Positions 1-5,205 of a DNA stretch of 7,775 nt are shown in pieces. The notes beneath the pieces are model-generated. The model was not told the DNA's origin, ran no database searches, and saw only the letters and a list, made by a program, of their open reading frames with translations. A program made the position numbers and the translations under genes. Origin of the DNA: an uncultured Chloroflexota bacterium (GTDB lineage: Bacteria > Chloroflexota > Limnocylindria > Limnocylindrales > Limnocylindraceae); contig CAINNT010000168.1 in assembly GCA_903851225.1 (NCBI GenBank), positions 1 through 7,775 on the forward strand, given 5' to 3'. Positions within the stretch are counted from its first letter, which is position 1; every line of letters starts with the position of its first letter.

Positions 1-230
1 AGCTGATCCCGGCGCTCGCCGCTGGCTCGATCTTCACCTTCTCGCTCAGCCTGGGCGACTACATCGTCCCCGATCTGGTCTCCGACGCGAAGTTCATCGG
101 CAACGTCATCTATGACAACTCGGCGCTCGGCAGCCTACCTGTTGCGGCGGCCTACTCCTTCCTGCCGATTGCCGTGATGATGGTCTACCTCCTCTTCGCT
201 AGACGCCTCGGGGCTTTTGAGTCGCTGTGA
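1..230 (+). CDS. potB: PotB-like polyamine ABC transporter permease, C-terminal end (partial)
   Basis: This is the last ~75 residues of an inner-membrane permease of the spermidine/putrescine type; the 5' part lies outside the window. The readable frame begins at base 3 and ends at TGA 228-230. The visible protein has the SLGDYIVPDLV segment characteristic of PotB/PotH-type permeases, then a segment on an unstructured loop (KFIGNVIYDN), and a final hydrophobic helix (roughly AAAYSFLPIAVMMVYLLFA) followed by a short positively charged cytoplasmic tail. In this family two different permeases (PotB and PotC) form a heterodimeric channel energised by the PotA ATPase and fed by the PotD binding protein. 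The PotC-like partner starts 18 bases downstream, which supports the call. The true substrate could be another small cationic or organic compound, since the family also includes iron, thiamine and opine-type importers. Confidence 0.85.
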   Translation, partial: LIPALAAGSIFTFSLSLGDYIVPDLVSDAKFIGNVIYDNSALGSLPVAAAYSFLPIAVMMVYLLFARRLGAFESL

Positions 231-248
231 GCTGGCTGGTCTCCGATC

Positions 249-1055
249 GTGGTTGAGTCTCCGCTGGTCCGGGCGCTGCTGCGGATCGTGACGGGCGGGG
301 TGCTTCTCTTCATCTACCTGCCGCTGGTCATCCTCGCGGTGTACGCATTCAACGAGAGTCCGCTCGGCGGGTGGCCGCCGACCGGCCTGACGCTCGACTG
401 GTTTGCGGCGGCCGCAGAGAGCGAGGCGATCCGCGACGCGCTGCTCAACTCGCTGATCGTTGCGACCGTATCAATGCTGCTCGCCCTCGTGCTCGGAACA
501 CTGGCGGCTCTGGCACTCCAGCGATACGACTTCTTCGGCAAGAATGCGATTTCGTTCCTCTTCGTTCTGCCGATCGCGCTCCCTGGGGTGATCACGGGCA
601 TCGCCCTGCAAAGCACCTTCAAGCTCTTTGGCATCAGCCTCGGGTTGCACACGATCGTGGTCGCCCACGCAACCTTCTGTGTCGTCGTGGCCTACAACAA
701 CGTGGTCGCGCGCCTGCGACGTCTGCCGCGAAGCCCCGAGGAGGCTTCAGCCGATCTCGGCGCCGGTCCGCTGATGACGTTCCGGCGCATCACGCTTCCC
801 GGCATGCGCACAGCGCTCCTCTCTGGTGGGTTGCTGGCCTTCGCCCTCTCCTTCGACGAAGTGATCGTCACGCTCTTCGCTGCTGGGCCGGGGGCACGGA
901 CGCTCCCAGTCTGGGTCTACGGAGAGCTTCAGCGCTCTTACCAGCTCCCCGTGGTAAATGTCGTCGCGCTCGTGCTCGTAATCCTGTCGATCGTCCCGGT
1001 CTGGATCGCCCAGCGCATCAGCGGCAACGAGACCGCTCGTGGAGGACGTTACTGA
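249..1055 (+). CDS. potC: PotC-like polyamine ABC transporter permease
   Basis: Complete 268-residue inner-membrane permease, partner of the PotB-like protein just upstream. It opens with a membrane helix (about residues 12-34) ending in YLPLVILAVYAFNES, the usual PotC N-terminal signature, and has further hydrophobic segments near 63-86, 97-120, 130-150, 185-210 and 235-255, giving about six helices. The EAA loop that contacts the ATPase is intact: E165-A166-S167, G171, I181, L183-P184. The start is GTG at 249: the frame opens just after the potB stop and has no ATG nearby. No Shine-Dalgarno sequence is visible, so translation is probably coupled to potB. No ATPase or binding-protein gene follows, so potA and potD homologues must be upstream or elsewhere. 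The stop overlaps the convergent hydrolase gene by 7 bases. Polyamine specificity is inferred from family resemblance only. Confidence 0.9.
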   Translation: MVESPLVRALLRIVTGGVLLFIYLPLVILAVYAFNESPLGGWPPTGLTLDWFAAAAESEAIRDALLNSLIVATVSMLLALVLGTLAALALQRYDFFGKNAISFLFVLPIALPGVITGIALQSTFKLFGISLGLHTIVVAHATFCVVVAYNNVVARLRRLPRSPEEASADLGAGPLMTFRRITLPGMRTALLSGGLLAFALSFDEVIVTLFAAGPGARTLPVWVYGELQRSYQLPVVNVVALVLVILSIVPVWIAQRISGNETARGGRY

Positions 1056-1618
1056 GTCGCTGCGGGTGCTGAGAAGTCGACCGCCTCGGTTGGCGACACG
1101 CGCGCAGTTCGTCCCGGCGCCGACTGAAAGCTCCAGTACATGTTGGTGTGCTTGATGAGCACATTGGGTGGCGGCGCACCCCACTCGCTCATGTCCTCGG
1201 TGGTGTGGGCATCGCCGACGAGCGTCACATCGTAGCCGCGGGTGAAGGCGCCGTGAATCGTGGAACGAATGCAGGCATCAGTCTGCGCGCCAACCACCAC
1301 GAGATGACCTACGTTCGCGGCGGCAAGAGCTTCCTCTAGGTCAGTCGACTCAAATGAATCGCCGTAGAGCTTGTGCACGAGCGGCTCGCTCTCGAGTCGC
1401 ACCAGCTCGGGCACGTACTGCCATGCGTCGCTGCCAATCGGCATCTGCGCCTCGGAGTGCTGCACCCAAATCACCGGCGTGCCGGCGGCGCGGGCAGCAG
1501 TGAGGAGCTTTTGGATGTTGCCGATGACCGCCTCGCGCTGAAAGGCGGCACCCACGACGCCGACCTGCACGTCGATGATCAGGAGCGCCGTGTTGTGGCG
1601 CTGACTGAGTGTGCTCAA
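1049..1618 (-). CDS. Isochorismatase-like cysteine hydrolase
   Basis: Soluble alpha/beta hydrolase of the isochorismatase/nicotinamidase superfamily, 189 residues when started at TTG 1618. The full Asp-Lys-Cys catalytic triad is visible: D16 in LLIIDVQ, K83 in PLVHKLYGDSF, and C116 in GAQTDACIRST, with the conserved strand VVVGAQTD before the cysteine. The family hydrolyses amides or vinyl ethers (nicotinamide, N-carbamoyl compounds, isochorismate); the sequence does not show which substrate is used here. The reading frame stays open upstream to about 2071, but that extension lies out of frame over the DinB gene and resembles nothing, so the TTG that overlaps the DinB stop as TTGA is the sensible start; it is the last start-type codon before the essential LLIIDVQ strand. 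Translation is probably coupled to the DinB gene. The stop (TAA) overlaps the 3' end of potC. Confidence 0.88.
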   Translation of the reverse strand: MSTLSQRHNTALLIIDVQVGVVGAAFQREAVIGNIQKLLTAARAAGTPVIWVQHSEAQMPIGSDAWQYVPELVRLESEPLVHKLYGDSFESTDLEEALAAANVGHLVVVGAQTDACIRSTIHGAFTRGYDVTLVGDAHTTEDMSEWGAPPPNVLIKHTNMYWSFQSAPGRTARVSPTEAVDFSAPAATQ

Positions 1619-2115
1619 CCCTGCAGCCCGTCGTTGTAGGTCCAAACGTCGAGCGCATCGAGATCGAGCGAGGTGGTGCCGTTTGCGGCGAGTGCGCCAG
1701 CGATCTGCGCGCGATGCTCGGTGGCGTGGTGCACGGCCTGGTTGACGAGGACCCAGCGCGGTACGGAGATCTCTTCGCCGCCGTACGAGATCCAGGTGAT
1801 GATCTCTTCGCCGGGGAGCTGCGCGCCCGCACGCAGTTTGGCATCGGCAGCCTTGATGACGGGGGCGAGGGCGGCGAGTTCGGCAACGGTGGCGGGAAGC
1901 TCTCGCTTCTCGGCACGTGGCTCTCCATGGAGGCGTTGGGCGTAATTTTCGGCCGCGGTCACCAGGTGGTGCGCGATGGCCCCGACACTCCACTCCGAAC
2001 CGGGTGAGGTGAAGGCGAGCGCATCGGCAGGGAGCGCTGCGAGCACTGAGAACATCTGGCTGTTCGCCCACGCCATGTGCATGAGTTGGCGGTCAAGCGT
2101 TTCGCTGTTGGTCAT
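1615..2115 (-). CDS. DinB-superfamily protein
   Basis: A 166-residue protein with the DinB/YfiT four-helix-bundle pattern. The expected metal-binding histidines are present: H49 or H50 in the segment EWSVGAIAHHL, and the pair H130 and H134 in VHHATEHRAQI near the C-terminus. Many members are metal-dependent, often thiol-linked transferases (mycothiol, bacillithiol or glutathione S-transferase-like); others have no known role, so the reaction here is unknown. I chose ATG 2115. The frame also permits GTG at 2124 and TTG at 2148 (177 residues). No Shine-Dalgarno precedes any of them, but a TACGAT hexamer lies at 2125-2130 on this strand, 9 nt before the ATG, so a near-leaderless transcript is possible. 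It lies between nhaA and the hydrolase, all on the same strand, and overlaps the hydrolase start by TTGA. Family confidence is high; function and exact start are uncertain. Confidence 0.87.
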   Translation of the reverse strand: MTNSETLDRQLMHMAWANSQMFSVLAALPADALAFTSPGSEWSVGAIAHHLVTAAENYAQRLHGEPRAEKRELPATVAELAALAPVIKAADAKLRAGAQLPGEEIITWISYGGEEISVPRWVLVNQAVHHATEHRAQIAGALAANGTTSLDLDALDVWTYNDGLQG

Positions 2116-2229
2116 CAGAGGCACATCGTACCCGATGCCCAGCGACAACTTTACGGACTACAAGCAGGTGTCAGCTTGCTGGATTGGTTGGGTTCACCGA
2201 CGACGTTGATAAGCGGCCCGTTGGTCGAG

Positions 2230-3408
2230 CTACTGGTGGTTCGGCCGCCTCCGACCTCGAAGCGCAAGAATCGCGCCCGAGAGGGCAACCGCACCAAGCG
2301 AAGCTAGGAGCACACCGAGCTTTGCGGCGCTCAAGGCGTCTTGTGTCGTAAATGCAAGTTGGCTGATAAGCAGCGATACGGTGAAGCCAATCCCTGCGAC
2401 CGCGCCGATGAGGGCAACATCAATCCACTGCACACCTGGAGCAAGTCTTGCCCCGAGCGATGTTGCCAGCCGTGCCGCCAAGAGGATCCCTACCGGTTTA
2501 CCGACCACGAGTCCAACCAACACACCCAGAAGGACCGGCGAGCCAAGCACCACACCAAGATCAATCGAACGGAGATCAACCGCCGCCGCAAAGAAAGCGA
2601 AGAGTGGCACGGCAATCACCGCACTGATCGGATGGAAACGCGAGATTGCTCGGTCAACAGGCGCATCGTTCTCGTGGCTATCTCTCTTCGCGCGCATGAG
2701 CATGCCGAGCGCGACGCCGGCGATCGTGGCGTGAATCCCGGCCTCGTGGATCGAATACCAAGTGGCGAGGGCGAGCGGCACATAGACGAGCGGTGTGGTG
2801 AGGCGCTGCCGCTGGGCGAGGGCGAACGCCGCCAACAGGATCGCTGAGGCCACCATCCAAACAACGTTGAGCCCACTCGAATAGAAGAGGGCGATGACGA
2901 GGATCGCCCCAAGGTCATCAACGATGGCGAGCGTGAGGAGAAAGACGCGCACTCCAGAAGGCAGTCCGCGGCCGATGACCGCCAAGACGGCGAGGGCAAA
3001 TGCGATATCGGTCGCCATGGGAATCCCCCAGCCATTCAACGCATCGGCCGGACCACCGACGTTGATTGCGAAATAGATCGCCGCAGGCACTGCCATTCCA
3101 CCGATAGCGGCCGCGACTGGGAGCACCGCCTGTCGCGGTTTCGAAAGAGTCCCCGAGACCAGTTCGTGCTTGAGCTCGCACCCGATGACGAAAAAGAAGA
3201 TGGCGAGGAGGCCGTCTGCGGTCCACTCTTGAATCGTCAGGTTGAGATGGATCGCCTCAATGCCAATCTCGGTAGACGCAAACCCTAGAAACGCGGTTGA
3301 GAGCGGCCCATTGGCGAGAAAAAAGCCGACGAGTCCTGCGCCGATCAGCAGTGCACCGCCAGTCGCCTCACTTTGGAGAAACGCTTGAAGTCGCTGCCGA
3401 TTCGTCAT
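2230..3408 (-). CDS. nhaA: Na+/H+ antiporter NhaA
   Basis: Complete 392-residue sodium/proton antiporter of the inner membrane, close to the length of E. coli NhaA (388). It exports Na+ or Li+ in exchange for protons and supports pH and salt homeostasis. Key residues are all visible: D134 in GIPMATDIAFALAVLA (counterpart of E. coli D133), the ion-binding pair D164-D165 in LAIVDDLGAI, H226 in GIHATIAGV (pH-sensing H225 counterpart), and K304 in VVGKPVGI (K300 counterpart). The GIGFTVSLLISQLAF helix near the C-terminus is also typical. The stretch PLFAFFAAAVDL replaces the FANAG of enterobacterial NhaA and resembles the form I associate with actinobacterial members. The ATG at 3408 is preceded by TAGAAT plus 6 nt and no Shine-Dalgarno, so a leaderless message is likely. 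The gene is divergent from the DUF4389 gene and may be co-transcribed with the downstream DinB gene across a 114-base gap. Confidence 0.97.
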   Translation of the reverse strand: MTNRQRLQAFLQSEATGGALLIGAGLVGFFLANGPLSTAFLGFASTEIGIEAIHLNLTIQEWTADGLLAIFFFVIGCELKHELVSGTLSKPRQAVLPVAAAIGGMAVPAAIYFAINVGGPADALNGWGIPMATDIAFALAVLAVIGRGLPSGVRVFLLTLAIVDDLGAILVIALFYSSGLNVVWMVASAILLAAFALAQRQRLTTPLVYVPLALATWYSIHEAGIHATIAGVALGMLMRAKRDSHENDAPVDRAISRFHPISAVIAVPLFAFFAAAVDLRSIDLGVVLGSPVLLGVLVGLVVGKPVGILLAARLATSLGARLAPGVQWIDVALIGAVAGIGFTVSLLISQLAFTTQDALSAAKLGVLLASLGAVALSGAILALRGRRRPNHQ

Positions 3409-3414
3409 TGGCGC

Positions 3415-3420
3415 ATTCTA
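3415..3420 (-). promoter_or_regulatory. Candidate -10 element for leaderless nhaA
   Basis: On the minus strand the hexamer TAGAAT is followed by exactly six bases (GCGCCA) and then the nhaA ATG. With the usual 6-7 base distance from -10 to the transcription start, the mRNA would begin at or next to the start codon. No Shine-Dalgarno sequence is present to offer an alternative. I could not find a convincing -35 at 16-18 bases upstream, which is common for such promoters. The transcription start is inferred, not shown. Confidence 0.55.
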
Positions 3421-3449
3421 GCCCTCGCGGGATGCAATGAGTGAGGCCA

Positions 3450-3455
3450 TATACT
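3450..3455 (+). promoter_or_regulatory. Candidate -10 element for the DUF4389 gene
   Basis: TATACT matches the bacterial -10 consensus at five of six positions and lies in the only AT-rich patch of the divergent intergenic region. It would start transcription around 3461-3463, giving a leader of about 36 bases that carries the hairpin at 3465-3479 and the strong RBS. There is no clear -35 at the proper distance and no extended -10 TG, so this remains a candidate. Confidence 0.4.
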
Positions 3456-3464
3456 TTGCCAATG

Positions 3465-3479
3465 AGCGCCGTTGGCGCT
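3465..3479 (+). other. Perfect stem-loop in the DUF4389 gene leader
   Basis: AGCGCC and GGCGCT form a perfect 6-bp inverted repeat around a GTT loop, 7 bases upstream of the GAGGAGG ribosome binding site. If transcription starts at the TATACT-linked site, the hairpin would sit at the extreme 5' end of the mRNA, a placement that can stabilise a transcript. No T-tract follows, so it is not an intrinsic terminator. On DNA it could equally be an operator half-site pair. Confidence 0.4.
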
Positions 3480-3486
3480 TGATTCT

Positions 3487-3493
3487 GAGGAGG
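3487..3493 (+). promoter_or_regulatory. Strong ribosome binding site for the DUF4389 gene
   Basis: GAGGAGG, with four bases before the ATG at 3498, is a near-perfect Shine-Dalgarno sequence and fixes that start. It contrasts with the lack of such a site at nhaA, potC and the ABC exporter, showing that both leadered and leaderless initiation probably operate in this organism. Confidence 0.75.
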
Positions 3494-3497
3494 TTGA

Positions 3498-3842
3498 ATG
3501 GCAACGAAGCGCACGTCCGCATCAAAGCGAGCTGCAACTGTTGAGGTCTCCCTCATCTACCCAGAGAGTTCATCGCGGCTGCTGAATGGCCTCTTCTTGA
3601 AGTGGCTCCTCGTGATCCCGCACCTCATTGTGTTGAGCCTCTTCGCTGTGCTCGTTGGCTTCCTCATGTTCTTCGCCTGGGTGGGGATCTGGATCAACGG
3701 TCGGTATCCGCGACGCCTCTGGGAGGTGAACGCCTCATACCTGCGCTACACAACCAGGGTCAATGCGTATCTGGTGCAGCTGACTGATGAATACCCGGCC
3801 TATCCGGAGAATCCGCTCACGACGTCGCGAAAGCGCAGGTAA
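3498..3842 (+). CDS. DUF4389 domain membrane protein
   Basis: Small membrane protein of 114 residues matching the DUF4389 pattern. It has a basic N-terminus (about 15 residues rich in K, R, A and S), a cytoplasmic-looking stretch with SLIYPESSSRLLNG, and a long hydrophobic region at about 35-68 (VIPHLIVLSLFAV followed by FLMFFAWVGIWI) that can form two tight membrane passes. Then come the family hallmarks NGRYPRRLWEV, YLRYTTRVNAYL and LTDEYPAYP. The length equals a single complete domain, whereas some relatives carry two. The function of the family is unknown. Start and expression are well supported by the GAGGAGG site. It diverges from nhaA and is followed after only three bases by the truncated PhnB-like reading frame, suggesting the two were once co-transcribed. 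Confidence 0.87.
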   Translation: MATKRTSASKRAATVEVSLIYPESSSRLLNGLFLKWLLVIPHLIVLSLFAVLVGFLMFFAWVGIWINGRYPRRLWEVNASYLRYTTRVNAYLVQLTDEYPAYPENPLTTSRKRR

Positions 3843-3845
3843 GCC

Positions 3846-4037
3846 ATGACCAACACCAACCCCTGTCTCTGGTTTGACGGTACGGCAGAGGAGGCTGCGA
3901 ACCTCTACGTCTCGGGGTTCCCGAACAGTTTGATCGACGAGGTCGCTGGCACGCCAGGTGACTATCACGCGGGAACGGCGGGGAGCGTGCTTGCGACGCG
4001 TTGCAGTAACCAGCCTCGTGCAGAGGCGATACGATAG
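3846..4037 (+). pseudogene. Truncated PhnB/glyoxalase-fold (3-demethylubiquinone methyltransferase-like) fragment
   Basis: The 63-codon reading frame begins like a PhnB-type member of the glyoxalase/vicinal-oxygen-chelate superfamily: the opening NPCLWFDGTAEEAANLYVS, then FPNS and a GDYHAGTAGSVLAT strand all fit. Resemblance stops abruptly at about residue 51 (base 3998); the remaining residues to the TAG at 4035-4037 are unlike the family. Normal members are about 130-160 residues, so only the first beta-alpha-beta unit remains and the second half, including the usual conserved tryptophan-rich end, is absent. I saw no continuation in other frames before cysK, which points to deletion rather than a simple frameshift. 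A small expressed peptide cannot be excluded. The ATG has only a weak AGG upstream. The end of the fragment overlaps the candidate promoter of the cysK leader. Confidence 0.75.
4030..4035 (+). promoter_or_regulatory. Candidate -10 element of the cysK leader transcript
   Basis: TACGAT is followed by six bases (AGAGAC) and then ATG at 4042, the same geometry as at nhaA and at 6105. It would place the transcription start on the first base of the Cys-containing short ORF. No good -35 is seen; TTGCAG at 4001-4006 is too far away at 23 bases. The element lies at the end of the PhnB-like remnant. Confidence 0.45.
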
Positions 4038-4041
4038 AGAC

Positions 4042-4134
4042 ATGACCGCAGTTGAACTCATTGCCCAAGCCGCTGGCGAGCCGAGCATCTGTCGATGCCC
4101 GTCGCTCTCCTTCGGGCCGTCCTGCGCGCGCTGA
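4042..4134 (+). CDS. Candidate leaderless Cys-containing leader peptide upstream of cysK
   Basis: A 30-codon ORF (ATG 4042, TGA 4132-4134) begins MTAVELIAQAAGEPS and then has ICRCPS, with cysteines at 17, 19 and 28. Three Cys in 30 residues is well above the usual bacterial level of about one percent. It has no Shine-Dalgarno but starts six bases after TACGAT, so it could be read from a leaderless mRNA. It ends 81 bases before cysK, which has its own RBS. In mycobacteria, leaderless short ORFs with cysteine runs act as cysteine-responsive attenuators of downstream genes; by analogy this ORF may sense Cys-tRNA supply for cysKE. Complementary segments GCCGT (4116-4120) and ACGGC (4157-4161) flank its end and could form a stem altered by ribosome position. 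The Cys codons are not a continuous run, and the ORF may be a chance product of the eroded region, so this is a candidate only. Confidence 0.45.
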   Translation: MTAVELIAQAAGEPSICRCPSLSFGPSCAR

Positions 4135-4202
4135 GGCGATCGCAACCAGGGACCGAACGGCAGAGGGGGCGGCGGTTGTAGCCCACCACCCATCGCGTAG
4201 CT

Positions 4203-4208
4203 GGAGGT
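4203..4208 (+). promoter_or_regulatory. Ribosome binding site of cysK
   Basis: GGAGGT with seven bases before ATG 4216 is a textbook Shine-Dalgarno site and decides the start of cysK. TCTCC at 4106-4110, inside the Cys-containing leader ORF, could pair with its GGAGG (one G-U pair), which would offer a way to mask the site; that pairing is only a possibility read by eye. Confidence 0.75.
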
Positions 4209-4215
4209 ACCCGAC

Positions 4216-5205
4216 ATGACCGTTCACAACCCAGGAATCTTCTCTGACAATGCCATCACGATCGGCCGCACCCCGCTGGTGCGCCTGAATCGCGTCACCG
4301 ACGGTGCCGCCGCAACGGTGCTCGCCAAGATCGAGGGGCGAAACCCTGCCTACTCCGTGAAGTGCCGACTCGGCACCGCCATGGTGCTCGACGCGGAGAA
4401 GCGCGGCGTTTTGAAGCCAGGCGTGGAGATCGTTGAGCCCACGAGTGGCAACACCGGCATCGCGCTGGCGATGGTCGGCGCGGCTCGAGGCTACAAGGTG
4501 ACCCTCACCATGCCCGACACCGTGAGCATCGAGCGACGCAAGCTCATCGTTGCCTACGGCGCAACACTTGTGCTCACCGAAGGTGCGAAGGGCATGCCAG
4601 GCGCGATCGCCAAGGCCGAAGAGATCGCCGCCTCGGATCCTGAACGCTATGTGCTGTTGCAGCAGTTCAAGAATCCAGCCGGCCCAGCGATTCACGAGTC
4701 GACCACGGGGCCAGAGATCTGGGATGACACCGACGGCAAGATCGACATCTTCGTTGCAGGGAGTGGCACCGGCGGCACCATCACCGGGGTCGCTCGCTAT
4801 TTGAAGAAGGGCCGCGGCAAGGCGGTGCAGATCGTTGCCGTCGAGCCAGCTACGAGTCCTGTCATCGCGCAGCGCATGGCGGGCCAGCCGAATCAGCCAG
4901 CACCGCACAAGATTCAAGGGATCGGGCCTGGCTTCGTGCCAGACATCCTCGACCTCTCGCTGATCGATCAGGTCGAGCCAGTCACCAACGAAGAGGCGAT
5001 TGCCATGGCGCGTCGCATCGCTCGCGAGGAGGGGATCCTCGTTGGTATCTCGTGCGGTGCTGCGGCACACGTTGCGCTGAAGCTGGCGCATCTGCCAGAG
5101 AACGCGGGGAAGACGATCGTGGTGGTGTTGCCAGATTCGGGCGAGCGCTACCTGAGCACCGCGCTCTATGAGGGGCTCTTCGACGCGAACGGCATCACCC
5201 TGTGA
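4216..5205 (+). CDS. cysK: Cysteine synthase A (O-acetylserine sulfhydrylase)
   Basis: PLP-dependent enzyme of 329 residues that makes L-cysteine from O-acetylserine and sulfide in the cytoplasm. The PLP lysine is K49 in NPAYSVKCR; the substrate-binding loop TSGNTG is at 76-81; the phosphate-binding loop GSGTGGT is at 182-188; and the C-terminal PDSGERYLSTAL block is present. The NPxxSVKCR form, the MSIERRK-like VSIERRK segment and ILVGISCGAA near 270-285 make it CysK-like rather than a cystathionine beta-synthase or CysM. The GISSGAA of E. coli CysK reads GISCGAA here. Length matches the family (about 310-330). ATG 4216 is fixed by a strong RBS. The stop overlaps the GTG of cysE (GTGA), so the two enzymes of the final pathway steps are probably made from one message in coupled fashion. 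A possible cysteine-responsive leader ORF lies upstream. Confidence 0.97.
   Translation: MTVHNPGIFSDNAITIGRTPLVRLNRVTDGAAATVLAKIEGRNPAYSVKCRLGTAMVLDAEKRGVLKPGVEIVEPTSGNTGIALAMVGAARGYKVTLTMPDTVSIERRKLIVAYGATLVLTEGAKGMPGAIAKAEEIAASDPERYVLLQQFKNPAGPAIHESTTGPEIWDDTDGKIDIFVAGSGTGGTITGVARYLKKGRGKAVQIVAVEPATSPVIAQRMAGQPNQPAPHKIQGIGPGFVPDILDLSLIDQVEPVTNEEAIAMARRIAREEGILVGISCGAAAHVALKLAHLPENAGKTIVVVLPDSGERYLSTALYEGLFDANGITL

Noticed and set aside
227..256. Ten-codon ORF (GTG 227) bridging potB and potC
   Set aside because: It overlaps the potB stop as GTGA and runs over the potC start, but is too short and featureless to separate from chance; no promoter or RBS supports it.
1619..2071. Upstream in-frame extension of the hydrolase reading frame (giving 340 residues)
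   Set aside because: The extra N-terminal part is Arg-rich nonsense lying out of frame over the DinB gene, which carries clear DinB motifs. The hydrolase domain is complete from the TTG at 1618.
2149..2229. CAAGC/GCTTG stem in the nhaA-DinB gap, considered as a terminator
   Set aside because: Only five base pairs with an eight-base loop and no following T-tract; too weak to call.
2341..2847. 168-codon plus-strand frame over nhaA
   Set aside because: Antisense shadow of nhaA with a charged, low-complexity translation; the nhaA frame holds every functional residue.
4136..4143. GCGATCGC palindrome in the cysK leader
   Set aside because: An 8-base palindrome is expected by chance at this GC content and has no partner copies in the window; it resembles the cyanobacterial HIP1 core but nothing else here is cyanobacterial.
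4171..4190. GGCGGCGG / CCACCACC pairing before the cysK RBS, considered as an attenuator terminator
   Set aside because: Every third position is a C-A mismatch and no T-tract follows, so it is not a convincing terminator.
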